Numbered from the stretch's first letter, positions 1 to 10,048 are shown. The stretch: DNA of 64,000 nucleotides from Devosia equisanguinis (GCF_900631955.1 NZ_UZWD01000009.1:1-64000); one strand, 5' to 3'. Notes: generated from the letters alone by a model not told the origin. Program-made: numbers and translations.

Positions 1-36
1 CCCCGGCCCTCCCCCTCAAGGGGGGAGGGGGCGATG
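1..36. repeat. Partial C/G-rich palindromic element
   Basis: A short inverted repeat (CCCTCCCCCT, three-base loop, then GGGGGGAGGGG) lies at the window edge just beyond the DeoR stop codon. It resembles the core of the palindromic elements flanking the GH20 gene at 10936-11051 and 13103-13216, so it is probably another copy, cut by the window edge. On the minus strand it could also help end transcription of the DeoR gene. Confidence 0.55.
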
Positions 37-65
37 GAGCCGCGTCAACCAGAACGTGAAACGGG

Positions 66-839
66 CTAGGCGCCGCTGCCGGTCTCGACGAGTTGCGTCC
101 CGGCTTCGGCGCAGAGGTCGCGGATAGACTTGAGCGGACAGGCATCGGTGATGAAGCTATGGGCCTGGCTGAGATGGCCGATGCGCACCGGCGCGGTGCG
201 GGTGAATTTGGTGCTGTCCGACACCACGATGACATGGCGCGCATTGGCGATGATCGCCTGCGCCACCTTGACCTCGCGATAATCGAAATCGAGCAATGAG
301 CCGTCGGGATCGATGGCCGAGACGCCGATCACGGCGAAATCGACCTTGAACTGGCGGATGAAATCCACCGCCGCTTCGCCGACAATGCCGCCATCGGTGG
401 CGCGCACCACCCCGCCGGCGATCACGACTTCCATGTTGGGCGCCAGCCGCAGATGGTTGGCGACATTGATGTTGTTGGTGATGACCATGAGCCCGCGATG
501 CTGGCTCAGCGCCTGCGCCACCGCTTCGGTGGTGGTGCCGATATTGATGAACAGCGAGGCATTGTCGGGGATCAGCGCCGCAGCGGCGCGGCCGATGGCG
601 CGTTTTTCCGCCGGGGCAATCTGGCGGCGCGCTTCATATTCGACATTCTCGACGCCCGAGGGGTGCATTGCCCCGCCATGGGTGCGCTTGAGCGCACCGC
701 GATCGCACAGGGTGTTGAGATCCTTGCGGATGGTTTGCGGCGTCACCGCAAAGGTTTCGACCAAATGCTCGACCGTCACCTCGCCCATCTGGCGGGCGAG
801 TTCGACGATCTGGGCCTGTCGCATCGATGGTGTGGTCAC
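66..839 (-). CDS. DeoR/GlpR-family transcriptional regulator
   Basis: A 257-residue protein of the usual DeoR-family length. An N-terminal winged helix-turn-helix (about residues 6-60, including VTPQTIRKDLNTLCDRGAL and then RTHGG) is followed by a DeoRC sugar-phosphate sensor domain (NIGTTTEAVAQAL and the conserved IGVSAID segment). The start is a GTG at 839 with AGGTG upstream; an ATG at 824 would give MRQAQIVELA and is possible. It is the last gene of a minus-strand group behind the M81 peptidase and MFS genes and probably controls them. A perfect inverted repeat just upstream (844-880) is a candidate operator. The effector is unknown, most likely a phosphorylated sugar or related metabolite. 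Confidence 0.9.
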   Translation of the reverse strand: MTTPSMRQAQIVELARQMGEVTVEHLVETFAVTPQTIRKDLNTLCDRGALKRTHGGAMHPSGVENVEYEARRQIAPAEKRAIGRAAAALIPDNASLFINIGTTTEAVAQALSQHRGLMVITNNINVANHLRLAPNMEVVIAGGVVRATDGGIVGEAAVDFIRQFKVDFAVIGVSAIDPDGSLLDFDYREVKVAQAIIANARHVIVVSDSTKFTRTAPVRIGHLSQAHSFITDACPLKSIRDLCAEAGTQLVETGSGA

Positions 840-843
840 GCGT

Positions 844-880
844 CACCTGCTTTCGTTCCGTGCATAAACGAAAGCAGGTG
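844..880. promoter_or_regulatory. Inverted repeat, candidate DeoR operator
   Basis: CACCTGCTTTCGTT and its exact reverse complement AACGAAAGCAGGTG are separated by nine bases, directly upstream of the DeoR GTG start; the inner arm supplies part of the ribosome binding site. TTTCGTT-type half-sites are common in DeoR-family operators, so autoregulation is likely. The stem would also form in mRNA read through from the M81 gene. Confidence 0.6.
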
Positions 881-918
881 GGAGGAAAAGATTGGCTTAT
901 TCCCCGGTTGAGCCGCGC

Positions 919-2349
919 TTATGCCCGGGCCGAGCGCTTCGCCACCGGGGTGAAGGCAAAACCCTTGTCGAAGGGATAGCTCGGGCGCGGCGTGTGGCGG
1001 CGCATGGTGCGCTCGACGAACTGATCGACCACGCCGGGCGACAGCGCCATGATGCCGGGATTGGCGATGGGACCGAGTTCTGGCGAGAGATAGCCGGATT
1101 TGACCGCGATGATTTTTGCCGCGCGCGGATCAAGACCCAGGCGGGTGAAGTCGATGAGGTTGTGGAAGGGGCGGCGCCTTGCGGTCAGCACCAGGTCGAT
1201 GCCGCCGATGCGCACCACCGCTTCGCGCAGGCGCTGCTCATCGGTTTCGAGCAGGAAGATAATTTCGGCCTCGACATCGACCGGGGTGCTGGACGGATCA
1301 AGGCTGGCCCCGATATGGAGCGTGACCCGGGCGCCGACGCCAGCCGAATAGGCCTTCTCGGTGGCATCAGCGTCGGTGATGCCGGCGAAGATGACGCCCT
1401 GGGCATTATGCGCAATCAGTTCGGCCAGCACTTCGGCGCGGTCACCCACGCCGCCGCCGGTGGGATTATCACCTGACTCGGCCAACACCACCGGATGGCT
1501 GGGGCTGGCGATGGCGCGGGCGACGCATTCGGCGATCGAGCCGGTCTCCATGCCGAAGACGAAGGTTTCGCGCAGATCCCAATAGTTCTGGGCGAGGCGC
1601 AGCGCTGCCTGTTCCATCGCGGCCATGTCGGTGCCGGTGATCACGGCGCAGGCGGTGGTACGGGGCTCGTCGGCCCAGACATAACCGACCTGGAACGAGG
1701 CATCCCAGATGCCGGTCGGCTCTTCGACTTCGTGCAACTGGGTGTAGAAGCTGCGGGCCGGCTCGTCCTGGGTGGAGGTGCGTTCGCCCGGCAGCAGCAC
1801 CGGCACCGGTGCCCAGACCAGTTTCGGCCTGATACCAGTGCGCAGCGCGCGCACCAGCATGGTGACGGCACGGCGCATGGTGTCCGGCACGTCGATATGG
1901 GGCGCGGTGCGGTAGGTGGAGAAAATATCGAGATTGTCGATGATGGTCTGGCTGACATTGCCATGCAGGTCATAGCTGGCCGCGATTAGCATGTCGGGTC
2001 CGACCAGCGCCCGCACTGCCGAGATGAAATCGCCTTCGGCATCGAACAGGCCCTCGACGAACATGGCGCCATGCATGGCGAGATAGACCCCATCCACCGG
2101 CAGCGCCGCCTCGATGCCCGCCAACGCCTCGGCCTTGAGGGCTTCATAGGTGGCGCGGGCCACCGGGCCGCCGGGCAGCGCGCGGCCATGCAGCACGGTG
2201 ACGAACTCGGCGGGGAAATGGGTGAGGAAATTGAAATAGCCATCGGCCAGCATGGCGGGCCCACGCAGCACGCGGAAGTCGGCATCGCCGGAGAGAACGG
2301 GATTATAAGTGCTGCATTCGGTGTGCAGACCGGCAACGGCGATACGCAT
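919..2349 (-). CDS. M81 family metallopeptidase (MlrC/microcystinase-C-like)
   Basis: A 476-residue protein of the M81/MlrC family, putative zinc hydrolases named after the enzyme that cleaves linearised microcystin; most bacterial members have unknown substrates. The N-terminal motif GLHTECSTYNP, the AMHGAMF segment and the probable zinc ligands Asp127 and His129 (SYDLHGN) and His151 (APHIDVPDT) are present, as is the C-terminal domain with ESGDNPTGGGVGD. No signal peptide is seen, so it should be cytoplasmic. It lies 15 bases behind the MFS gene and ahead of the DeoR gene, which suggests uptake followed by hydrolysis of a small amide or peptide-like compound. A second paralogue is at 13230-14687. 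Confidence 0.88.
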   Translation of the reverse strand: MRIAVAGLHTECSTYNPVLSGDADFRVLRGPAMLADGYFNFLTHFPAEFVTVLHGRALPGGPVARATYEALKAEALAGIEAALPVDGVYLAMHGAMFVEGLFDAEGDFISAVRALVGPDMLIAASYDLHGNVSQTIIDNLDIFSTYRTAPHIDVPDTMRRAVTMLVRALRTGIRPKLVWAPVPVLLPGERTSTQDEPARSFYTQLHEVEEPTGIWDASFQVGYVWADEPRTTACAVITGTDMAAMEQAALRLAQNYWDLRETFVFGMETGSIAECVARAIASPSHPVVLAESGDNPTGGGVGDRAEVLAELIAHNAQGVIFAGITDADATEKAYSAGVGARVTLHIGASLDPSSTPVDVEAEIIFLLETDEQRLREAVVRIGGIDLVLTARRRPFHNLIDFTRLGLDPRAAKIIAVKSGYLSPELGPIANPGIMALSPGVVDQFVERTMRRHTPRPSYPFDKGFAFTPVAKRSARA

Positions 2350-2364
2350 GAAAGGACTCCAAGG

Positions 2365-3561
2365 CTAAGGCTTTAAGGATTTTGGCGTGTGGGCAGGGCC
2401 TGCGGCCTCATGCGCAGGCTGAGCCTGCTGCCTGAGGCGCCCGGTGAGCAACAGGCTCAGCACCAGCATGGGGATGACGCAGGCTACGCCCACCCGGATG
2501 TCGCTGTGCTCGGCGACGAAACCGATCAGCGGCGGGCCGATGAGAAAGCCGGTGAGGGCCACGAAGGACAGGACTGCCACATTGGCGGAGGCCGGACGAT
2601 CACCGAGCCCCGCAGCGGCAGTAACGGCGAGCGGAAAGCCGACCGATACGCCCACCCCGATAATGCCGAAGCCGACCAGGGCGATTTCGACCGATGGCGC
2701 GGCGAACAGCACCAGCCCGCCCAGGATAGCAAGACTGCCGCAGAGCCGGGCCGTGCCCACGGCGCCGAAGCGGCGCTTGAGCCAGTCCCCGCCGAAACGG
2801 CCTGCCGCGACCATGAAGGCAAAAACCGAATAGCCAAGCCCCACAAGGCCCGTGCCCGCGGTGAGCGCGTCGCGCAGGAAGATCGCCGACCAGTCGGCCA
2901 TGGCGCCCTCGGTCATGGTAATGCCGAAAACGAAAAGGCAGATGCCCAGAAGCGCCGGGCTGGGCAGCGACCAGGCCGAGCGTTGTTCCGCACCCTCGTG
3001 TGGCGTGTCGCGCAGGGTGGGCAGCGACAGGCCCACGGCAAGCGCGATGGGCAGGACGATGAACGCCACCAGCGGCAGGGCGATGCCGGGGGCGACGCCG
3101 AGGCCCGCCATGGCCGAGCCGATGAGACTGCCGGCCATGATCCCCAGCGACCAGCAGCCATGCGAAGTGTTCATGATCAGCTTGCCGCTGGCCTTTTCGA
3201 CCAGGTTGGCCTCGACATTCATCCCCAGTTCGACAAAGGAAATCGAGGAGCCCGCCAGCATCAGAGCGACGAAGAGCATTATGGGGTCTGGCGCCAGCAC
3301 CGGCAGGCAGACGGCGATGGAATAGAAGACGAAACCGATAAGGATGGCGGTGCGGGCACCGATGCGGCCTACCAAGGGCCCGGCAATCGGCAGCGTCAGC
3401 AGGGTGCCCACCGGCATGCCCAGCAGCGCCACGGCAAGCGCCGCGGGCCCCAGCCCCAGGGTCGACTGCACTTCGGGAATGCGCGGCAACCACGAGCCGA
3501 ACGCCACGGGCTGCAGGAAGAACACGAGCATGACAAGACGTTGGGAGCTGAGCAGGGACAT
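2365..3561 (-). CDS. MFS transporter
   Basis: A 398-residue membrane protein with about twelve hydrophobic segments, typical of the major facilitator superfamily. It begins MSLLSSQRLVMLVFFLQPVAF; the family motif near GPLVGRIGARTAI follows the second segment. The open frame runs further upstream to 3657, but that extension is not hydrophobic and looks non-coding, so the ATG at 3561 was chosen. It sits just ahead of the M81 gene and is probably co-transcribed with it, making it a candidate importer of the M81 substrate, or an exporter. The substrate cannot be read from sequence. Confidence 0.88.
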   Translation of the reverse strand: MSLLSSQRLVMLVFFLQPVAFGSWLPRIPEVQSTLGLGPAALAVALLGMPVGTLLTLPIAGPLVGRIGARTAILIGFVFYSIAVCLPVLAPDPIMLFVALMLAGSSISFVELGMNVEANLVEKASGKLIMNTSHGCWSLGIMAGSLIGSAMAGLGVAPGIALPLVAFIVLPIALAVGLSLPTLRDTPHEGAEQRSAWSLPSPALLGICLFVFGITMTEGAMADWSAIFLRDALTAGTGLVGLGYSVFAFMVAAGRFGGDWLKRRFGAVGTARLCGSLAILGGLVLFAAPSVEIALVGFGIIGVGVSVGFPLAVTAAAGLGDRPASANVAVLSFVALTGFLIGPPLIGFVAEHSDIRVGVACVIPMLVLSLLLTGRLRQQAQPAHEAAGPAHTPKSLKP

Positions 3562-3662
3562 GACGTGACCTCGGTGACCGGTGTGCGGATTGGCGGCGCC
3601 ACCGGTCGAGCACAACTCCTCCGGTCTTGCCCCCTTGAATGGCTCCACCGGAGCCATTCGCC

Positions 3663-4157
3663 CTAGCGGGAGATCGGCTTGCCCATCGGATAGGGCAGGT
3701 AGCCGATAAAGCCGGTCAACTTCCAGGCGCCGTCGATCTTGCGGCAGAGATAGAGCGTCTGCCAGTTGAGCCGGTCGACGCCGCCATCGGCCAGTTTGAT
3801 CTCGCCATCGAATTTCTTGCGGGCAAGGGCGCGCTCGCCTGTGATCTCGATCTCGGTGAGGCTGGTCGCGCGATGAATGCCGGCTTCCTGGTCCTCGGCG
3901 AACTCCACCTTCTGGCTTTCATGCGCCTGGCGCAGCCATTCGTCACGATAGCTGGCAAGAGTCGGAAAGCTGATGCTCCAGCCATCGGGATTGTCGCTTC
4001 TATTGCCGTGAATGCCCATGAAGTCATCGGCGGCAAAATCGTCTTCGACCATCGACCAGTCGGCCTCCACAAAGGCCTTGATGTCGCGCGGAACCAGCAT
4101 GGTCCAGATGGCGCTGCGGTCGGCATCGCCGGGGAAGGGGTTTGTTGAAAGGCTCAT
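3663..4157 (-). CDS. NTF2/SnoaL-like domain protein
   Basis: A 164-residue soluble protein with the pattern of a cone-shaped NTF2-like fold: an N-terminal helix (AIWTMLVPRDIKAFVEADW), an aspartate-rich DDFAADDFMGIHGN segment and a C-terminal sheet ending WKLTGFIGYLPYP. The ATG at 4157 (MSLSTNPF) is preferred over the in-frame start at 4196. Members serve as small enzymes, such as isomerases or dehydratases, or as binding domains; nothing here identifies the substrate. It lies about 100 bases upstream of the MFS gene on the same strand and may belong to that transcription unit. Confidence 0.72.
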   Translation of the reverse strand: MSLSTNPFPGDADRSAIWTMLVPRDIKAFVEADWSMVEDDFAADDFMGIHGNRSDNPDGWSISFPTLASYRDEWLRQAHESQKVEFAEDQEAGIHRATSLTEIEITGERALARKKFDGEIKLADGGVDRLNWQTLYLCRKIDGAWKLTGFIGYLPYPMGKPISR

Positions 4158-4526
4158 ATGTCTAGCGCTCGCGGCTGATGGGGGACAGTGAGGCACGTGC
4201 CGCTTTTCTGTACCAAATTTTCACAAGTGATATCCATTCCCTCTTTGGCATATGAGGCCACAAAGATACCAATTGCGGCATGCTGCGACAGAGGGGCGCT
4301 TTTGTCCACTGCGAAATGCAGCAAATTGGCGCGGAAATGGCCGTAAAATTCGGCACAATGCCGGAGGATTGGGCAGATTTCGCGGGTGGCTTAAATTGGT
4401 ATTGTGTTGCGCCAGAATCTGTGTTGACATTGTGTCATCAAGCTGACTAGTCTTGAAAACCGTTTACATAACGGCACCGGCCCATCAAGAGGCTGGCGGT
4501 CTAATAAGGCAGGGAACATCGTCGCT
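4158..4526. promoter_or_regulatory. Divergent intergenic region with promoter and LacI-like operator
   Basis: This 369-base gap separates the NTF2-like gene from the plus-strand sugar operon and is clearly more AT-rich than its surroundings. TTGACA at 4424-4429 is a credible -35 box, with a weak -10 candidate (TAGTCT, 4448-4453). Immediately downstream, TGAAAACCGTTTACA (4454-4468) resembles the pseudo-palindromic operators of LacI-family repressors. No gene is evident in the gap. No LacI-family gene is visible in the window. Confidence 0.5.
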
Positions 4527-5681
4527 ATGCGTGTGGGCATTATCGGCCTCGGCTTTCGTTTGGGTTATCTGGCGCGCGTCTTTTCGCAGGCTCGCGACGA
4601 TTTCGAGATTGTCGGCTATGTCGACCCCGCTCCGGCTGGATTGCAGCGCGTCCATGACGCTGGCCTGTCAGCTGGCAAGCAATATGATACGCTCGAAGCG
4701 CTGATCGACGAAGGCAAGCTCGACCTGCTCATGGTCGGCTCGCCCAATCACCTGCATCTCGACCACATCCGCATCGGTCTCGAACGCGGCATGAAGATTT
4801 TTGCCGAAAAGCCGGTCGTGACCACGGTGGAAGACACCATGGCCCTGGCCGAGCTGATCGGTCAGTATGGATCCGACCGGGTCATGGTCGGCCTGGTGCT
4901 GCGTTACGCCCCCCTTTATGTCGATCTGCGCAAGGCGCAGGCCGAGGGCCGGCTGGGGCCGGTCGCCTCCATCGAGGCCTCCGAGCACATTCCGCCCTAT
5001 CACGGCGCCTTCTTCATGCGCGACTGGCGTCGCTACGAGAAATATGCCGGTAGTTTCATGCTGGAAAAATGCTGCCACGACCTCGACCTCTATAATGGGG
5101 TCATGGGCTGCCGGCCGCGTTTCGTCGCCAGCTTCGGCGGTCGTCGTTCCTTCACGCCGGAAAATGCCCCCCAGGGCGGCGGCGCCAACGATCTCGAGGT
5201 CTATCACCGTAAGCCCTCGGGCTGGCAGGGCTCGGAAAAGGTCTTCGACAGCGACGGCGACATCATCGATTTTCAAACCGCTATCGTGCAGTACGAGAAC
5301 GGCGCAGCGCTGACCTTCCACACCAATATCAATGTGCCCGACGACTTCCGTCGCTTCGCCGTCATCGGCGCCAAGGGCATGGCGGAAGGCGATTTCGTCC
5401 GCAACTACTTCAAGGTCACCGACAGCCGCACCTCCGAGCGCATCGAGGACAAGAGCTACCAGGCCAGTCCCCTGTCCGACCATTACGGCGCCGATGAGCA
5501 GATGGCTGCCGATATCCTCAAGCACCTGACCGAAGGCGCGCCGCTGCCGGTTTCGGTAACCGACGCGCTGGAGGCGGGCCTGTTGGCGCTCTCCATGGAC
5601 GAGGCCATGCACAATAAGTCCGTGGTCGACATGGCCCCGATCTGGCAGCGCTTTGACGCTGCCCTTGGCCGAGGCAAGTAA
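4527..5681 (+). CDS. Gfo/Idh/MocA family oxidoreductase
   Basis: A 384-residue NAD(P)-dependent sugar or inositol dehydrogenase-like enzyme. The N-terminal Rossmann fold starts MRVGIIGLGFRLGYLARVF; the family motif FAEKPVVTT, whose lysine lies in the active site, follows at about residue 95. The C-terminal domain carries EKCCHDLDLY, where the histidine normally acts in catalysis. It opens the operon and is followed closely by two sugar ABC permeases, so it probably oxidises or epimerises the imported sugar. The exact substrate is not determinable; the GH20 gene at the end of the operon points to an amino-sugar or its derivative. Confidence 0.92.
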   Translation: MRVGIIGLGFRLGYLARVFSQARDDFEIVGYVDPAPAGLQRVHDAGLSAGKQYDTLEALIDEGKLDLLMVGSPNHLHLDHIRIGLERGMKIFAEKPVVTTVEDTMALAELIGQYGSDRVMVGLVLRYAPLYVDLRKAQAEGRLGPVASIEASEHIPPYHGAFFMRDWRRYEKYAGSFMLEKCCHDLDLYNGVMGCRPRFVASFGGRRSFTPENAPQGGGANDLEVYHRKPSGWQGSEKVFDSDGDIIDFQTAIVQYENGAALTFHTNINVPDDFRRFAVIGAKGMAEGDFVRNYFKVTDSRTSERIEDKSYQASPLSDHYGADEQMAADILKHLTEGAPLPVSVTDALEAGLLALSMDEAMHNKSVVDMAPIWQRFDAALGRGK

Positions 5682-5694
5682 GGGAGACGAGCCG

Positions 5695-6582
5695 ATGACC
5701 AGCACCAGAAGCGCCACCCTTTTTGCTCTCGCTTTGCTCGCCCCGGCTCTGATCTATATCCTGACCATCGTGGCCTACCCGCTGGTGGACACGATCATCC
5801 TGTCCTTCACCAATGCCTCGCTGCGGGCCGACTATGATTTCGTCGGCTGGGCCAATTATCAGCGCATCTTCACTGCCGGCAATTTCACCGAGGTGATCAT
5901 CCGCACCTTCGTGTGGACCTTCTTCTCGGTCAGCCTCAAGATGATCATCGGCATGTGCGGCGCCGTGCTGCTCAATGCCGCCGTGCCCGGCCAGGTGCTG
6001 TTCCGCATCCTCACCATGCCGCCCTGGATCGTCCCCATGGCCATCGGCATCTTCATGTGGGGCTGGATGTATAACGGCCAGTTCGGCATGATCTCGGGCC
6101 TGCTCGAAAATGTCGGGCTGACCAAGGGTCCGATCGCCTTCCTCGCCTATGGCAATACGGCCTTCTGGGCCACCATCGTCACCGATGTGTGGATCGGCGT
6201 GCCCATGGTCACCATCTATTTCCTGGCCGCCATGCAGTCGATCCCCAAGGATCTCTACGAGGCTGCCTGGACCGATGGGGCAGGGCGTCTCTACCGCTTC
6301 CGCCGCATCACCGTGCCGCTGATGATCCCGGCCATCGTCACCATGAGCCTGCTCTCGCTCATCGCCACCTTCAATTCCTTCGACATCATCTGGATCCTGA
6401 CCCAGGGCGGTCCGTCCGGCTCGACCACCACGATGATCATCGACACCTACAAGACCGCCATGGGCTCGCGCAAATATGGCGAAGGCGCCGCCCGCGCCGT
6501 GGTGATCTCCATCTTCGTCACCATCTTCTGCATCACCTATTTCCGCGCCGTCCGTAAGCTGCAGCAGGGAGAAGCCAAATGA
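5695..6582 (+). CDS. Carbohydrate ABC transporter permease (UgpA/MalF type)
   Basis: A 295-residue inner-membrane subunit with six predicted segments and the binding-protein-dependent transport motif YEAAWTDGAGRLYRFRRITVP (EAA loop) that docks on the ATPase. The ATG at 5695 follows AGGGAGACGA; the longer frame from 5653 overlaps the oxidoreductase gene and is rejected. It pairs with the next gene, which it overlaps by four bases (ATGA), so the two permeases are translationally coupled. Together with the binding protein and ATPase downstream they form a CUT1-family importer, a class that usually takes up di- and oligosaccharides. Confidence 0.94.
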   Translation: MTSTRSATLFALALLAPALIYILTIVAYPLVDTIILSFTNASLRADYDFVGWANYQRIFTAGNFTEVIIRTFVWTFFSVSLKMIIGMCGAVLLNAAVPGQVLFRILTMPPWIVPMAIGIFMWGWMYNGQFGMISGLLENVGLTKGPIAFLAYGNTAFWATIVTDVWIGVPMVTIYFLAAMQSIPKDLYEAAWTDGAGRLYRFRRITVPLMIPAIVTMSLLSLIATFNSFDIIWILTQGGPSGSTTTMIIDTYKTAMGSRKYGEGAARAVVISIFVTIFCITYFRAVRKLQQGEAK

Positions 6583-7514
6583 GCGTCGAAACCTCCAAGG
6601 CCAGCCTTCCCGCCGCCGAAGCCACGGCCACCGCCCCCAAGGCAAAGATCCGCGTCGCCAGTGCCAAGCCGATGATCGATCGCTACAAGTGGTACGAAGT
6701 CGCGGCCATCTATGCCGGCATCGCGGTATTCCTGTTCTTCGTGCTGGCCCCCTTCATCGAGGGGTTCCTGGTGTCGCTCAAGCCGCTGTCGCAGCTGTTC
6801 TCGCGCCCTTACAACTTCATCCCCAAGGTCTGGTCGTTCGACGCCTATTTCACCATGTGGCAGTCGGTTCCCGCGCTGGGCCTGCATATCTTCAACTCGT
6901 TCTTCATCTCGAGCGTGGTGACGCTGATCGTCGTCGTCATCGTCGTGCCGGCCGCCTATGCCTTTGCCCGCTTCAACTTCAGTGGGTCGGGACTGATGCT
7001 GGCCGGGTTCCTGGCGGTCAACATGTTTTCGGGCGCCGTGCTGCTCATCCCGCTGTTCCGCCTGATGCGGTCGATGGGCCTGCTCAACACCTATTGGGCC
7101 ATGATCGTGCCGGGCGCCGCCTTCCTCATCCCATCGTCCATCTGGCTCTTGCGCACCTATATGCTGCGCATTCCCCGCGAGCTGGACGAAGCCGCCTGGG
7201 TCGACGGCGCCAGCCGCCTCTATACCCTGCGCCGGGTCATCCTGCCGCTGGCCATGCCGGGTATCGTCGTGGTCGCCATCATGACCTTCATCGGCGCCTA
7301 TGCCCAGCAGTTCATCTTCGCGCTGACCTTCAACTCCAAGACCGAATTCATGCCGCTGCCGATCGGGCTCTTCGCCTTCTTCGGCAAGCAGGAGGTGATC
7401 TGGAACGAGCTGATGGCGGCGTCTTTCGTCGGAATCCTGCCGGTCATGATCGTGATCGTGTTCCTGCAGCGCTATCTCGTCGCCGGTCTGACCGCAGGCG
7501 CCGTGAAGCAGTAG
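6579..7514 (+). CDS. Carbohydrate ABC transporter permease (UgpE/MalG type)
   Basis: A 311-residue second permease of the CUT1 importer, with an unusually long Ala/Lys-rich cytoplasmic N-terminus (about 45 residues) before the first membrane segment. The EAA loop reads LDEAAWVDGASRLYTLRRV. It ends in a hydrophobic segment and AGLTAGAVKQ, as usual for MalG-type subunits. It overlaps the upstream permease by four bases. A 129-base gap with several short hairpins separates it from the binding-protein gene. Confidence 0.94.
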   Translation: MSVETSKASLPAAEATATAPKAKIRVASAKPMIDRYKWYEVAAIYAGIAVFLFFVLAPFIEGFLVSLKPLSQLFSRPYNFIPKVWSFDAYFTMWQSVPALGLHIFNSFFISSVVTLIVVVIVVPAAYAFARFNFSGSGLMLAGFLAVNMFSGAVLLIPLFRLMRSMGLLNTYWAMIVPGAAFLIPSSIWLLRTYMLRIPRELDEAAWVDGASRLYTLRRVILPLAMPGIVVVAIMTFIGAYAQQFIFALTFNSKTEFMPLPIGLFAFFGKQEVIWNELMAASFVGILPVMIVIVFLQRYLVAGLTAGAVKQ

Positions 7515-7643
7515 GCAAGCGCGGCCGCCCCAGGCCTCGTGCCCAGGGCGACGGCGCTGAAAACAAGGTTTGGAGCCGTTCGGTTCGCAAGGCGGAACGG
7601 CACCGGAAAGGGCCCGAGGGGGCCCGCATCAAGGGAGACTACC

Positions 7644-8864
7644 ATGCAAAAGACTATTGGTCTGGTTGCCGTGTCCATGCTGACACTCGCCATCGCGACC
7701 CCGGCGGCGTTCGCGCAGGACAAGGAAATCAGCTTCATCAATTGCGGCGACAGCCTGACCGAAGGCTATGCCGAGAGCTTCGCCGAGTGGGAAGCGGCCA
7801 ATCCCGGCTTCAAGGTGGTTCCCGAGATCGTCGGCTGGGGCCAGTGTCAGGATAAGGTGACCACGCTCGCTGCCGCCGGCACCCCGGTTGCCCTGGCCTA
7901 TGTCGGTTCGCGCACCCTCAAGCAGTTTGCTCAGAACGACCTGATCGTTCCGGTGCCGATGACCGACGAGGAAAAGGCCGCCTATTATAACTACGTGCCC
8001 GAAACCGTCACCTTCGACGGCACCCAGTGGGGCGTTCCGGTGGCTTTCTCCACCAAGGCCCTGTTCTGGAACAAGGACCTGTTCGAAGCCGCTGGCCTCG
8101 ATCCGGAAACCCCGCCCAAGACCTGGGAAGAAAAGATCGCTTTTGCCAAGCAGATCACCGAAAAGACCGATGCCGCCGGCTATGGCCTCGTCGCCAAGAC
8201 CTTCGACAACACCATGCACCAGTTCCTGCATTGGGTTTACACCAATGACGGTCTGGTCATCGATGCCGATGGCAACATCACCCTGAATTCGCCGCAGGTC
8301 CTGGCCGCTCTGACCGCGCTCAAGGACATCGTGCCCTATTCCGAAGAAGGCCCGACCGCCTACGAACAGAACGAAGTGCGCGCCATCTGGCTCGATGGCG
8401 GCGTTGCCATGATCGAAGCCTCTCCGGGTGCTGCCATCCGCGCCGAAGAAGCCGGCATGAACTGGGGCGTTGCCAACCTGCCGCTCGGCCCCGATGCCAA
8501 GGGTCCCGGCACACTGCTGATCACCGACGCGCTCGCTGTCTTCAAGGGCACCGGCGTCGAAGACCAGGCCATCAGCCTTGCCAAGTTCCTCACCGACGGC
8601 CAGCGCCAGTGGGATGCCGAAATGGCCCAGGGCCTCACCCCGCTGCGTCCGCTTGAGCCGCAGACTGGTGAACTTCTGGCTGAGAAGCCCTATTGGAAGC
8701 CCTTCCTCGACGGTATCGAATTCGGTGGCCCCGAGCCGCTGTTCAACGACTATATCGGTCTGCAGAACACCATGATCGAAATGGTTCAGTCGGTCGTGAC
8801 CGGCGCTGCCGAGCCTCAGGCTGCCCTCGAAAAGGCTGCCGCCGAACTCGAGCAGTACAAGTAA
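7644..8864 (+). CDS. Sugar ABC transporter substrate-binding protein
   Basis: A 406-residue periplasmic family-1 solute-binding protein. A standard signal peptide (MQKTIGLVAVSMLTLAIATPAAFAQ) is cleaved after AFA-Q. The ATG at 7644 has an AAGGGAGAC ribosome binding site; the upstream part of the open frame has no domain character. Conserved features include the NKDLFEAAGLDPETPPKTWEE segment of family-1 binding proteins. It delivers the ligand to the two permeases encoded upstream. A strong UUCG-capped hairpin follows its stop codon and may stabilise this transcript relative to the rest of the operon. Confidence 0.94.
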   Translation: MQKTIGLVAVSMLTLAIATPAAFAQDKEISFINCGDSLTEGYAESFAEWEAANPGFKVVPEIVGWGQCQDKVTTLAAAGTPVALAYVGSRTLKQFAQNDLIVPVPMTDEEKAAYYNYVPETVTFDGTQWGVPVAFSTKALFWNKDLFEAAGLDPETPPKTWEEKIAFAKQITEKTDAAGYGLVAKTFDNTMHQFLHWVYTNDGLVIDADGNITLNSPQVLAALTALKDIVPYSEEGPTAYEQNEVRAIWLDGGVAMIEASPGAAIRAEEAGMNWGVANLPLGPDAKGPGTLLITDALAVFKGTGVEDQAISLAKFLTDGQRQWDAEMAQGLTPLRPLEPQTGELLAEKPYWKPFLDGIEFGGPEPLFNDYIGLQNTMIEMVQSVVTGAAEPQAALEKAAAELEQYK

Positions 8865-8880
8865 GGTCCTCCCCTGACCG

Positions 8881-8910
8881 GGTTGCCGTCTCCTTCGGGA
8901 GGCGGCAACC
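8881..8910 (+). promoter_or_regulatory. Intercistronic stem-loop behind the sugar-binding-protein gene
   Basis: GGTTGCCGTCTCC pairs with GGAGGCGGCAACC around a TTCG tetraloop, giving a 13-pair stem with one G-T wobble. There is no T-run after it, so it is more likely an RNA-stabilising or partial-termination element than a full terminator. It sits between the binding-protein gene and the ATPase gene. Confidence 0.75.
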
Positions 8911-8942
8911 ACCCCGACCCCATCTCGCCGGAGACGCGAACC

Positions 8943-10019
<1,077 letters not shown>

Positions 10020-10048
10020 CGCGCCATTGGCGCGCGAGGGGACACGCA

